NCBI GenBank assembly: GCA_031460505.1
Contig: JAVKTT010000003.1
Span: 186,001-250,000 of the forward strand
DNA from: JAAYTL01 sp031460505
GTDB lineage: Bacteria; Bacillota; Clostridia; Tissierellales; Tissierellaceae
DNA length: 64,000 nt
Direction of reading: 5' to 3'
The notes beneath the pieces were generated by a model. It did no database searches and was not told where the DNA came from. It worked only from the letters and a program-made list of their open reading frames with translations. Shown here piece by piece: positions 24,465 through 33,586 of the stretch (the first letter of the stretch is position 1; the number at the start of each line of letters is the position of its first letter). The position numbers and the translations under genes are program-made.

Positions 24465-26168
24465 CTATCTTCTCGTTTCCCACATGTTACACCAAACGTT
24501 TTCGTTAAAATGAGTTCCTTTAAATTCTGATTCACCCATTATTTTTTGTATGGTTTGAGAAATTATTTCTCTTGTATCTTTATATGCATTAATATATGTT
24601 TTTACCATAGGAACGTCTGTTAAGTGAGTAGTAAAGTTTAATGATACAAATACAGTTGGTATTTCATATACATACCATGGAATGTCTGATGACATAGGAA
24701 CTTTCCATCTTATACGGTAATTGTTTTCAGCTGCATATCCTACAATATCAGCAAAAATCAATGCAACATCAAATTTTTCTGCTACCTCAAGAGTTTTACC
24801 TTTATCTCTTGTATTACCATCATGTAATGTAACTTCAAAACCAACTTTCTCAAGTTCTTCAACAATGATTTTTTCAGCTGCGTTAGATCCATGTGTAATA
24901 CCGCCTATTTCTCCAAATAAAGTGTGAAGTCTTATCCTTTTATGAGTACTAGGTTTTATAGGTAGTTGATTCCAAGTGTCTTTTATTAAAGAGATTCCTA
25001 AATCAGCTGCTTCCGATGCCATATCTAGGTGTTCCTTACAACCTATAATACTTAAGCCTTCTTTAGGAGGCATTAATGTTCCACTTTTTTGCTTTTCATG
25101 TAGTTTTAAATTAGCTTTTAAACCTAAAATTCTTTTCAAAGCATCATGTAAACGTTCATCAGTAATAACTCCGTTCTTATATCCACCAAGCATAAAGTTA
25201 AAATCTTCTTCATGATCATTGAAGAATAGGAACATATCACAACCAGCAGCAATTGCAGCAGGTACATAATCTTTACGCTTCATAGCAGCTGCCATACCAA
25301 TCATATGGGAAGCATCTGTTACAACTAATCCATTAAATCCTAATTGCTCTTTTAATAGTCCATTTATCAACTCAGGCGCTAAAGTTGCAGGTAGAACATC
25401 TTCATATTTTAGGCCTGGAACTAATTTTTTTTGATACTCAGGTAATGCAATATGTCCAGCCATTATTGACATTACACCTTCATCTATTAAATGCTTATAA
25501 ACTTTACCAAAGCTTGCATCCCATTCTTCAACACTAAGCTCATTTACACCTAGGACTAAATGCTGATCACGCTCTTCAGTTCCATCACCTGGAAAGTGCT
25601 TTACACATGAAGCTATATCACTTTGTCTCAATCCTTTAATGTAAGCACTGGCATATTTTATAACATCATCTGCATTAGTACCATATGCTCTAGTATTAAC
25701 AATTGTATTTCTCCAGTTCATCAGAATATCTACACAAGGGTCAAAATTCCAGTTTACTCCAATTGCGGTAGCTTCACGTCCACTAACATAACCAGCGTTA
25801 TAAGCTACCTTTTCATTTCCTGATGCTTCACATTGTGCAGCAGAAGCAATATAAGTACCATCTTTAATTGCACCGTCTCCACCTGAATCGCAGTTTGCTG
25901 CTATTAACATCGGTATTTTACTTAATTCTTGGAGTGTTGAAAGCAGTTCATATACTTCCTTGGAGCTTCCACCATGATACCTTGCAGCTCCAATGTGATA
26001 CTTATCAAGTAGTTCTTTAGTTTTTGATGGATCTAAGTCCCAAAATAGGTTTACAAATAATTGACCTATTTTTTCTTCTGTTGTCATTTCCGAAATAGTA
26101 TTCTCTACCCATGCAATATCTTCATCATTTAAATAATAAGGCTTTGCTTTTAAATCTACTAACCTCAT
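24465..26168 (-). CDS. Glycoside hydrolase family 3 protein (NagZ-like)
   Basis: A 567-residue GH3 enzyme without signal peptide, so cytoplasmic. The TIM-barrel domain covers about 15-350, with KHFPGDGTEERDQH near 190-203, which keeps the Asp-x-His acid/base dyad of NagZ-like members, and the nucleophile D285 in LVVTDASHMIG. A second domain (about 390-560) follows. NagZ-like enzymes release beta-linked sugars or act as phosphorylases; here the operon context suggests freeing a hexuronic acid or its partner sugar from a short glycoside. The exact substrate is unproven. It is the last gene of the hexuronate operon. ATG with GGAGG. Confidence 0.85.
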   Translation of the reverse strand: MRLVDLKAKPYYLNDEDIAWVENTISEMTTEEKIGQLFVNLFWDLDPSKTKELLDKYHIGAARYHGGSSKEVYELLSTLQELSKIPMLIAANCDSGGDGAIKDGTYIASAAQCEASGNEKVAYNAGYVSGREATAIGVNWNFDPCVDILMNWRNTIVNTRAYGTNADDVIKYASAYIKGLRQSDIASCVKHFPGDGTEERDQHLVLGVNELSVEEWDASFGKVYKHLIDEGVMSIMAGHIALPEYQKKLVPGLKYEDVLPATLAPELINGLLKEQLGFNGLVVTDASHMIGMAAAMKRKDYVPAAIAAGCDMFLFFNDHEEDFNFMLGGYKNGVITDERLHDALKRILGLKANLKLHEKQKSGTLMPPKEGLSIIGCKEHLDMASEAADLGISLIKDTWNQLPIKPSTHKRIRLHTLFGEIGGITHGSNAAEKIIVEELEKVGFEVTLHDGNTRDKGKTLEVAEKFDVALIFADIVGYAAENNYRIRWKVPMSSDIPWYVYEIPTVFVSLNFTTHLTDVPMVKTYINAYKDTREIISQTIQKIMGESEFKGTHFNENVWCNMWETRR

Positions 26169-26188
26169 CTCTTATCCTCCTAGTAAAT

Positions 26189-27028
26189 TTATTTCAAGTT
26201 ATTATTAAATTCATCTATTAATTTTTTTTGGTATTCTCCCATGTAAGTTCCATTTAAGAATTTTTGTAAGGCCTCGGACGCTAAGCGTTCCCAAGAAAAA
26301 TCTTCTTTCCCAACAAGTATAGGGTAATATAAGACATCATTTTTTTTAGCTGCCTCTAAATCCCCAGGTGCATCTCCAACCATTAAAACCTTATGATTTA
26401 AATAACTGTTCTCCTTCAAAACACCTATGCAATATGCTTTGCTGCCTGCTTCTTGGCCTAGCATTACTTGCACATATTTACTAAGTTCATGACGTGTCCA
26501 CTCTGACTTAAGTGCACTAGCATTAGCTGAAGAAACTATAACAACATCTGCCACAGCACTTATTGCTTCTAAGCCTTCTCTTACACTAACAAATGGTTTA
26601 TCATCCTCTGGTAACTCGCTTATAGCTTTATTAACTGCCTTACTCCAAGACAAAGCTTTAATTAATTGTTTATCTTTTGTTTTAGATATCACCTTTTCTA
26701 AAGCAGGATTGGATAGTTCAGGAGAAGTTTCTGTCCATTCTAGAATAGAAGAAAAATCAGGTACATTTACATTATTTGTTGATAAACTTTCAAATGTTTT
26801 GACAAGTCCTTTAAATCTATTAATACCTCTAGTTTTTGAATAAAGGTTAATCCTATTCCAATTTTTTTTAAATTCAGTTTCAATATCTTGTAATCCCCAT
26901 TCTTTAATAGCTTCCGGTGCAAAACATTTTTCATGTTTTATATTCATTGTATCCATGGCGCAACCATCAGAGTCAACACAAACTAAAAACTCTTTACTTT
27001 TTCTGAATTCAGATAAAGTCTCCTTCAT
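26189..27028 (-). CDS. HAD-superfamily hydrolase
   Basis: A 279-residue HAD protein. Motif I is VCVDSDGCAMDTM (nucleophile Asp near residue 19), motif II VVIVSSANAS, and motif III/IV KVLMVGDAPGDLEAAKKN. The large helical insert between I and II (about 25-130) would form the cap. It lies 2 bases after the aldolase stop and 20 before the GH3 gene. It may dephosphorylate a sugar phosphate in the uronate or glycoside route; I cannot name the substrate. It is unlike the phosphoglycolate phosphatases in length. Confidence 0.8.
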   Translation of the reverse strand: MKETLSEFRKSKEFLVCVDSDGCAMDTMNIKHEKCFAPEAIKEWGLQDIETEFKKNWNRINLYSKTRGINRFKGLVKTFESLSTNNVNVPDFSSILEWTETSPELSNPALEKVISKTKDKQLIKALSWSKAVNKAISELPEDDKPFVSVREGLEAISAVADVVIVSSANASALKSEWTRHELSKYVQVMLGQEAGSKAYCIGVLKENSYLNHKVLMVGDAPGDLEAAKKNDVLYYPILVGKEDFSWERLASEALQKFLNGTYMGEYQKKLIDEFNNNLK

Positions 27029-27030
27029 TT

Positions 27031-27678
27031 TTAACCTCCAATTCTCCTGTCGGTGCTGATTTTAGCCATTGCTTCCTTAGAAAGTTCCGTAATCCTTTCA
27101 AAGTCTCCAGAATTTATTAGATCTTCTTTTACCATCCAACTTCCACCACATGCAATTACTTTTGAGAAAGAAAGATAATCATTAATGTTATTAACGTTAA
27201 TTCCACCTGTAGGCATAAACTTTATATTCCCAAATGGTCCTGATAGTGCCTTTATCATTTTTATTCCACCTGCAGCTTCAGCTGGGAAAAATTTAACAAC
27301 ATTAAGCCCAAGCTCAATTGCTTTTTCCACTTCACTTGGGGTTATACATCCAGGTATTATTGGTATTTTCTTTTCAATACAGTACCTCACAACTTTTTCA
27401 TTAGTTCCTGGACTTACTACAAACTTTGCTCCTGCATTTACTGCTTTATCTACCTGCTCTATTGTTAAAATAGTACCTGCCCCTACAATCATTTCAGGAA
27501 CTGTTTTAGATATTCTCCTGATTGCTTCTTCAGCTTGTTCTGTCCTAAAAGTTACTTCTGCAATAGGGATTCCGCCATTACATAAAGCTTTTGCAAGTGG
27601 GATAGCTTTTTCTACGTCATCAATTTTTATAACAGGCACTATTCCAATTTGAGATATTTTTCTAATTAATTCATTCAT
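27031..27678 (-). CDS. eda: KDPG/KHG aldolase
   Basis: A 215-residue class I aldolase. It splits 2-keto-3-deoxy-6-phosphogluconate into pyruvate and glyceraldehyde 3-phosphate. The catalytic glutamate lies in AEVTFRT and the Schiff-base lysine in NVVKFFPAEAAGG; the phosphate site is MPTGGIN and ACGGSWMV. The ATG at 27678 has CTGGAGGT 5 bases upstream, so I reject an in-frame start 8 codons earlier. It is the last step of the hexuronate route. No 2-keto-3-deoxygluconate kinase is encoded in the operon. Confidence 0.93.
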   Translation of the reverse strand: MNELIRKISQIGIVPVIKIDDVEKAIPLAKALCNGGIPIAEVTFRTEQAEEAIRRISKTVPEMIVGAGTILTIEQVDKAVNAGAKFVVSPGTNEKVVRYCIEKKIPIIPGCITPSEVEKAIELGLNVVKFFPAEAAGGIKMIKALSGPFGNIKFMPTGGINVNNINDYLSFSKVIACGGSWMVKEDLINSGDFERITELSKEAMAKISTDRRIGG

Positions 27679-27714
27679 TTTTGACCTCCAGAAATACTTC
27701 AAATTATTTTTTTA

Positions 27715-28572
27715 TTAAACTCCAGAATAGGCTGAAAATCCGCCATCTACAGGAATTACAATACCGTTTACGAAACTTGACGCTTCTTCACTTACAAGAA
27801 ATAGTATTGTTCCTATGAGTTCTTCTGGCTCTCCAAATCTATCCATAGGCGTGCTACTTAGTATCTTCTTTGAACGGTCAGTAAAGCTTCCATCAGGATT
27901 TTTTAATAATGCCTCATTTTGCTTAGTTACATAGAAACCCGGTGCCACTGCATTGACCCTGACACCTACCTTTGACATATGCACTGCAAGCCACTGTGTA
28001 AAGTTAGATACAGCAGCTTTTGCACCTGAATACGCCGGTATCTTCGTAAGAGGCGTATATGCATTCATTGATGAAACATTAATAATTGTACATCCATTTC
28101 TTCCTACCATGTCCTTTGCAAACTCCTGTGACGAAAGAAAAGTACCGAGAAAGTTAATATCAAATAAAAGTTTAATTGCCTTTTCATCAAGGTCAAAAAA
28201 GGTTACTACATCTTCTTTTTTATCATTTAAATCCTCTGGAAACAAATACTCCTTAGTTGTTGTACCCTTAGGATTATTTCCACCTGCTCCATTTATCAAT
28301 ATATCGCATTTACCAAGTTTATCTATAATTATACTATGAGCTTTTTTTAAACTTTCTTTATCGAGAACATTTGCTTCCACACCAATTGCTATTCCGCCAT
28401 TTGATATAACTTCATCAGCCTTTTTTTGTGCACTATCCAAATTCCTTCCAAGAATAGCAACCTTTGCTCCACATTCTGCTAAAGCATCAACCCAGTAACT
28501 ACATAGAACTCCTGCTCCACCTGTTACAACTGCAACTTTATTACTTAAATCTACCTTAAACGGTAATTTCAA
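27715..28572 (-). CDS. uxuB: SDR oxidoreductase, probable D-mannonate (fructuronate) oxidoreductase
   Basis: A 285-residue short-chain dehydrogenase. The cofactor loop is VVTGGAGVLCSYWVD, with NGAGGNNP, the catalytic serine in INVSSMNAYT and YSGAK carrying Tyr and Lys; the end is PVDGGFSAYSGV. Bacillus uses an SDR of this kind (YjmF) in place of the E. coli UxuB family. Between uxuA and eda it should reduce fructuronate to mannonate with NADH. It starts at a TTG after AGAGGTG. The symbol rests on context as much as on sequence. Confidence 0.82.
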   Translation of the reverse strand: MKLPFKVDLSNKVAVVTGGAGVLCSYWVDALAECGAKVAILGRNLDSAQKKADEVISNGGIAIGVEANVLDKESLKKAHSIIIDKLGKCDILINGAGGNNPKGTTTKEYLFPEDLNDKKEDVVTFFDLDEKAIKLLFDINFLGTFLSSQEFAKDMVGRNGCTIINVSSMNAYTPLTKIPAYSGAKAAVSNFTQWLAVHMSKVGVRVNAVAPGFYVTKQNEALLKNPDGSFTDRSKKILSSTPMDRFGEPEELIGTILFLVSEEASSFVNGIVIPVDGGFSAYSGV

Positions 28573-28577
28573 TTTTC

Positions 28578-29633
28578 CTACACCTCTTTCTTACTTATCT
28601 TTTCGAGAGTTTCCCATATACCTGTAATATACATGGCACCCAGTGCCCTGTCATATAGTCCATATCCCGGGCGACCTGTTTCACCCCATATCATTCTTCC
28701 ATGGTCAGGTCGTAGATAACCATCAAATTTATTTTTGTGAAGTACCTTCATAATTTCAGCTATATCTAAGGACCCATATGGTGAATAATGAGCACTTTCT
28801 TCAAAACTTCCATCTTCAAGAATCTTTACATTTCTCACATGCATAAAGTGTATACGCTCTTTAGCTGAATATTTGTCTATCATTTTTACAACATCATTGA
28901 AACTTCCGCTGCCCAAAGACCCTGTACAAAAAGTAAGACCATTATATTTGCTATCTACAAGATTTAAAAACCTATCAATATTTTCTTCTGAAGTAATTAT
29001 CCTTGGTAAACCAAATATAGGCCATGGGGGATCATCTGGATGAATAGCCATTTTAACATCACATGATTCTGCCACAGGAATAATTTGATTTATGAAATAT
29101 TCCAGGTTATCCCAAAGTATTTCTTCATCTATCTTGGAATATTTTTTAAATATTTCCGCAAGCTCATCTTTTGTATAGCTTGAATCCCATCCAGGAAGAG
29201 AAAATTCACCATTTAATGGATTCATTTTATTAAGTTGATCCTTATAATAAACTAACGCTGTTGAACCATCATCTAATTTCTTATCAAGCTCTGTTCTAGT
29301 CCAATCAAATACCGGCATAAAGTTATAACAAATAACCTTAACTCCAGCTTTTGATAATCTTTTTATATTTTCTTTATAATTATCAATATACCTATCCCTT
29401 GTTTCAATCCCAAGTTTAATATCCTCATGTACTGGTACACTTTCTATTACATCGAACTTAAGTCCAGCATCTTCAACTTGATTTTTTAACTGGATTATGC
29501 TTTCCATGCTCCAAACTTCACCAACTGGAACATCATAAATTGCAGTTACTATACTGTACATATTGGGGATCTGTCTAATATACTCAATTTTTACAGGGTC
29601 ATCTGGTCCATACCATCTAAATGATAGTTTCAC
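28578..29633 (-). CDS. uxuA: Mannonate dehydratase
   Basis: A 351-residue TIM-barrel enzyme that removes water from D-mannonate to give 2-keto-3-deoxygluconate. Family signatures are MKLSFRWYGPDDPV at the start, MAIHPDDPPWPIFGLPRI (metal-site His/Asp), CTGSLGSG and LRPDHGRMIWGE near the end. GTG start; the preceding uxaC stop overlaps the ribosome binding site region (GGAGGTATAA), a sign of translational coupling. It acts after UxaC and the SDR reductase. Confidence 0.95.
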   Translation of the reverse strand: MKLSFRWYGPDDPVKIEYIRQIPNMYSIVTAIYDVPVGEVWSMESIIQLKNQVEDAGLKFDVIESVPVHEDIKLGIETRDRYIDNYKENIKRLSKAGVKVICYNFMPVFDWTRTELDKKLDDGSTALVYYKDQLNKMNPLNGEFSLPGWDSSYTKDELAEIFKKYSKIDEEILWDNLEYFINQIIPVAESCDVKMAIHPDDPPWPIFGLPRIITSEENIDRFLNLVDSKYNGLTFCTGSLGSGSFNDVVKMIDKYSAKERIHFMHVRNVKILEDGSFEESAHYSPYGSLDIAEIMKVLHKNKFDGYLRPDHGRMIWGETGRPGYGLYDRALGAMYITGIWETLEKISKKEV

Positions 29634-29635
29634 AC

Positions 29636-31033
29636 TTATACCTCCACTCCAATATAATTTTTAACATTTTTATAACAAATATTTTCAACTATTTCCTGTA
29701 ATATTTCCAAATCATATTCAAACTCACCATTATCAACAAGTTCTCCTAAGAAACTGCAGAAAATTCTTCTAAAATAATCGTGTCTTACATAGGAAAGGAA
29801 ACTCCGTGAATCAGTTAGCATCCCAATAAAATATGGAAGCATTCCTTGATTAGATATAGATTTCAAATGTGAGAGCATTCCTTCTTTATGGTCATTAAAC
29901 CACCATGCTGTTCCGAACTGAATCTTACCAGGAATACCATTCTCTGGATAGCATTGAGGTAAAGTTGATAACACCAAATTATCCTTTGAGTTTAAAGTAT
30001 ATAGAATTGTCTTTGGAAGACCCATTTTGCTATTCATCTCATCTAATAGCCTTGATAAAGGCTCTGCTATTTCAAAATCATTCATAATATCAAAACCAGC
30101 ATCCGCTCCAATTTTATCGAACATGATTTTATTATTATTCCTCATTGCTCCAATGTGAAGCTGCATAACCCAGGAGTATTTTCGATATTCATTAGCTAAA
30201 AGTAGCAATGTATAGTTACGGTATTTTTGTACCTCTTCGTTTGAAATAGATTCACCTTTGATTTTCTTTAAGAATATTTCATCTACTTCTTCTTTATTTG
30301 CTTTAAAGTAGGAAATATTCTCAATAGAATGGTCTGATAATAAGCATCCAATGTTATTAAAGTGTTCTATTCTTATTTTTAATGTTTCTATTAGATTGCC
30401 GTAGGTCTCAATTCTAAAATTGCATATTGTTGATAAACTTTCTATATACTTATTAAATCCAGCTTTATCTATATTTAATACATTATCCGGCCTAAAAGTC
30501 GGTAAAACCTTAAAGCCTAAATCTTTATTTGATTGTAGTAATTTATGATATTCTAGGTTATCCGTAGGATCATCCGTAGTGCAAATAAGCTTTACATTGG
30601 AATTGTTTATTAATTTAACTGGTGAAATTTTTTCGATTTTTATCTTTTCGTTACAAAAATTATAGATATTCTCTGCATTGTTACATTTTAGGAATTCATC
30701 AACATCAAAGTAAGTCTTAAGTTCCATATGTGCCCAGTGATATAATGGACTTCCTATTAATCTTTGACATACCTTTGCCCACATCTTAAACTTTTCAAGT
30801 CCATTAGCATCTCCCGAGATATATTCCTCCGATACCCCAGCATATCTTAATGCTCTCCATTTATAATGGTCATAACCCAGCCAAAGATCTGATATATCAT
30901 CAAATACCTTATCTTCAAATATCTCCTTTGCAGAAAGATGACAGTGGTAATCATATATTGGAGTATTCTTTGCAAAGTCATTATAAAGAAGTCTTGAAGT
31001 TGGACCAGTTAACATAAAATTTATATCTAGCAA
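29636..31033 (-). CDS. uxaC: Glucuronate (uronate) isomerase
   Basis: A 465-residue amidohydrolase-fold isomerase of normal length. It converts glucuronate to fructuronate and galacturonate to tagaturonate. YDYHCHLSAKEI near the start gives the metal-binding histidines; GYDHYKWRALRYAGVSEEYI, QLHIGAMRNNN and FLSYVRHDYFRRI are typical family stretches. It starts at a TTG after GAGGTGA. No uxaA or uxaB homologue is present, so glucuronate through fructuronate is the more likely route. Confidence 0.95.
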   Translation of the reverse strand: MLDINFMLTGPTSRLLYNDFAKNTPIYDYHCHLSAKEIFEDKVFDDISDLWLGYDHYKWRALRYAGVSEEYISGDANGLEKFKMWAKVCQRLIGSPLYHWAHMELKTYFDVDEFLKCNNAENIYNFCNEKIKIEKISPVKLINNSNVKLICTTDDPTDNLEYHKLLQSNKDLGFKVLPTFRPDNVLNIDKAGFNKYIESLSTICNFRIETYGNLIETLKIRIEHFNNIGCLLSDHSIENISYFKANKEEVDEIFLKKIKGESISNEEVQKYRNYTLLLLANEYRKYSWVMQLHIGAMRNNNKIMFDKIGADAGFDIMNDFEIAEPLSRLLDEMNSKMGLPKTILYTLNSKDNLVLSTLPQCYPENGIPGKIQFGTAWWFNDHKEGMLSHLKSISNQGMLPYFIGMLTDSRSFLSYVRHDYFRRIFCSFLGELVDNGEFEYDLEILQEIVENICYKNVKNYIGVEV

Positions 31034-31068
31034 AATATCACCTCAAATTAAAATATAATATTACTCTT

Positions 31069-32430
31069 CTATGAGCGTCTTTTTTTCATTTCTACTGAAA
31101 GCTCCTCAACTCTCTTTTTCCCTAGAGGATAAAGAAAAATCAAAACTAGTGCAATTGCTCCATAGGAAATAGCAGGAGTTATCATTGCTAACTGTCTAAT
31201 TTTATCTGCCACTTCTTCTCGTTGAACTCCTACTCCTTGTTCATATCCAACTATCTGTAAAGCTATACCCCCGCCCAGCCCTGCAACAGCCTGCCCAATC
31301 TTTCTAACAAAGGAGTAAATTGCATATACCGTTCCATCCTCACGTTTACCAGTTATATACTCATGATAGTCAATTACATCAGTAACAAATGCCCAATTTA
31401 GATAATTAAAGAATCCAAAGCCCAAATATCCTAGTGTACTTAGAAATATAAATAAATATACATTTCTTATTGGGATAAGAAATAGTATAAAATATATAAT
31501 CGATGATACTATAAGCGCAACACTTGAAATTTCCTTTTTACCGTATTTTGTTGCAGATTTTGTTGTTATTGAGGCAATAGCTAGAGTCGCCAATGTAGAA
31601 ACAACTGTAAATGTTCCTAAAGCCTTTGCGTCGTTGAAATAATCTTTGTATAAATAAGCATTTATAGTTCCTGTTAGAAGACTTGAGAAGATTACTATAA
31701 AAGAAATTACTATCAACATAATAAGAGGTTTGTTTTTCATAAGTCCTTTAAATGTATGAATTAAGTTAGAATCATTCTTAAAATCTTCAGACTTTACTTC
31801 ATCAATAATTACACGCTCTGTTGTGAGCTTATAACAAAGCACATAGCAAATCATAGATAAGATACCAGCTATTAAAGCAATGATAAAAAATCTATTTCCA
31901 TCAGCCTTATTATTAACAAAAGCATATATAGGTATTACAGTTCCAACAAATAAACTAGCAAGATTAAAACCAATACCTCTGAAAGTAGATAAACCTGCAC
32001 GTTCTTCAGAATCATTTGTTATAACAGATGCTAATGACCCATAAGGTATGTTTACCGTACTATATAGTGCTCCCCAGATGATATACATTGAAAAGGAAAA
32101 TATAACTAAAGCATTACCCGATAAAAATGGTGGCTTTGTAAAAATTAGTACCCCAACAAAAACCAAAGGTAGTGACATCCTTATAATCCACGGTCTGAAT
32201 TTCCCTTGTTTAGTTGTTTTACGCGTATCTATAAAACGACCCCATGCTAAATCAATAAAAGCATCCAAAACCTTAGCTAAAAGGAATAATACTCCAACAG
32301 ATGCAGGACTTGCACCAATAACATCAGTATAAAACACCATTAAAAAGAAACTAACAAGCAAGAAGAAGAAATTATTACCGAAATCTCCGAACATATAACC
32401 TAACTTATCTCTTAACCCAAATTTTCTCAT
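31069..32430 (-). CDS. GPH-family sugar/glucuronide cation symporter
   Basis: A 453-residue membrane protein with about 12 helices, of the glycoside-pentoside-hexuronide (MelB/UidB) family. Typical are LGYMFGDFGNNFFF at the start, DAFIDLAWGRFIDTR, FRPWIIRMSLP and the later DYHEYITGKREDGTVYAIYSFVRK. It probably imports a glucuronide or short uronic-acid glycoside with Na+ or H+. As first gene it would supply substrate to the GH3 hydrolase and UxaC. It lies about 50 bases downstream of the palindrome. Confidence 0.88.
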   Translation of the reverse strand: MRKFGLRDKLGYMFGDFGNNFFFLLVSFFLMVFYTDVIGASPASVGVLFLLAKVLDAFIDLAWGRFIDTRKTTKQGKFRPWIIRMSLPLVFVGVLIFTKPPFLSGNALVIFSFSMYIIWGALYSTVNIPYGSLASVITNDSEERAGLSTFRGIGFNLASLFVGTVIPIYAFVNNKADGNRFFIIALIAGILSMICYVLCYKLTTERVIIDEVKSEDFKNDSNLIHTFKGLMKNKPLIMLIVISFIVIFSSLLTGTINAYLYKDYFNDAKALGTFTVVSTLATLAIASITTKSATKYGKKEISSVALIVSSIIYFILFLIPIRNVYLFIFLSTLGYLGFGFFNYLNWAFVTDVIDYHEYITGKREDGTVYAIYSFVRKIGQAVAGLGGGIALQIVGYEQGVGVQREEVADKIRQLAMITPAISYGAIALVLIFLYPLGKKRVEELSVEMKKRRS

Positions 32431-32481
32431 AGTTTAAAACTACCTCCAATGAAATCTTATAACTAAAATTTCACTAATACT

Positions 32482-32502
32482 TAATCATAGTTATTATGAT
32501 TA
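32482..32502. promoter_or_regulatory. Operator-like palindrome of the hexuronate operon
   Basis: TAATCATA-N5-TATGATTA, perfect 8-base arms, placed 1 base after the -10 box and so covering the transcription start. No regulator gene lies in the operon. Confidence 0.6.
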
Positions 32503-32503
32503 T

Positions 32504-32532
32504 TATTTATAAAGCATTGTATTAATATTCAA
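32504..32532 (-). promoter_or_regulatory. Sigma-A promoter of the hexuronate operon
   Basis: TTGAAT (32532-32527), 17-base spacer, TAAATA (32509-32504). Confidence 0.6.
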
Positions 32533-32560
32533 GAATATTTTTTTGATAATTTATACAATA

Positions 32561-32601
32561 AAAAATACCTTAACTGTAAAATTGACAGTTAAGGTATTTT
32601 T
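32561..32601 (-). terminator. Terminator of the nucleoside transporter operon
   Basis: A perfect 17-bp stem (AAAAATACCTTAACTGT and its complement) with a 7-base loop, ending in U5 in either direction; it lies 19 bases after the last permease gene. Confidence 0.92.
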
Positions 32602-32620
32602 ATTTAGATATATTTAATTA

Positions 32621-33586
32621 TTATCTCTGTGATTTATCATAAGGAATCCCTTCAGCCTTAGGAGCTCTTGAATTCTTAGAAGTAAATGCAAGAACTACCA
32701 TTGTAGCTATATAAGGTAACATCTTATAATAAGTATTATTTATTCCTAAATTATTTAGGAATGGTATCAAAGGTATAGAATAGGCAACAGTTCTTAGAAA
32801 AGCAAAGAATAAAGCTGCAAAAAATATTTTCATAGGTCTCCATTGACCAAAAATCATTACAGCTAAGGCTAAGAACCCAAAGCCAGCTACTCCTGTGTGA
32901 CCATTTACATTACCATCCATTACTCCAACAGAGTAGAAGAATCCACCTATTCCTCCTAGAATACCTGATATACAAACCCCTGCATATCTCATTCTAGTAA
33001 CATTGATTCCTACTGAATCCGCAGCATGAGGATGTTCTCCACATGCCCTAAGTCTAAGTCCAAACCTTGTTTTATAAAAAACTAATACAGTAATTATTAA
33101 GAAAATAATCCCAATAGTAACTGTTATATATGTTCTTTGGAAGAACAATCTTCCAATAATTGGTACGTCCCCCAAAACAGGTACTTTTTGAATATAAAAA
33201 TTTACTCTAGTTGTTATTCCGTCACTATTAAAAAACATCTTTGAGAACAAAAGAATAGCTGCAGGTATAAGCATATTAAGTGATGTACCTGTAATAGTCT
33301 GGTCTGCCTTCATTGTTACGGCTGCAAATGAAAGTAATAGGGAGTAAACTACCCCAGCAATGGCAGCAATTAACATAGCCAATAATAATATAGTTTGTGG
33401 ATTTAATCCACTATCTTGAATTGCATATACGAATAATGCACCAAAGAATGCACCAAATAGCATAATACCTTCAAGAGCTATGTTTATTACTCCAGAAACC
33501 TCGCTAAACATACCACCCAATGCTACTAGAAGTAATGGAATTGCAACAGGAAGCATGTTTTGTATTAAATAATATACAGTATCCAT
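32621..33586 (-). CDS. nupQ: Nucleoside ABC transporter permease (NupQ type)
   Basis: A 321-residue permease of the BPD_transp_2 family with about 8-9 helices. Typical are the N-terminal ALGGMFSEVSGVINIALEG and RACGEHPHAADSVGINV. It forms the membrane channel with the permease encoded upstream. Its ATG overlaps that gene's stop by one base (TAATG), so translation is coupled. Similar to the Bacillus guanosine transporter subunit NupQ (YufQ); the true substrate in this organism is inferred. Confidence 0.88.
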   Translation of the reverse strand: MDTVYYLIQNMLPVAIPLLLVALGGMFSEVSGVINIALEGIMLFGAFFGALFVYAIQDSGLNPQTILLLAMLIAAIAGVVYSLLLSFAAVTMKADQTITGTSLNMLIPAAILLFSKMFFNSDGITTRVNFYIQKVPVLGDVPIIGRLFFQRTYITVTIGIIFLIITVLVFYKTRFGLRLRACGEHPHAADSVGINVTRMRYAGVCISGILGGIGGFFYSVGVMDGNVNGHTGVAGFGFLALAVMIFGQWRPMKIFFAALFFAFLRTVAYSIPLIPFLNNLGINNTYYKMLPYIATMVVLAFTSKNSRAPKAEGIPYDKSQR

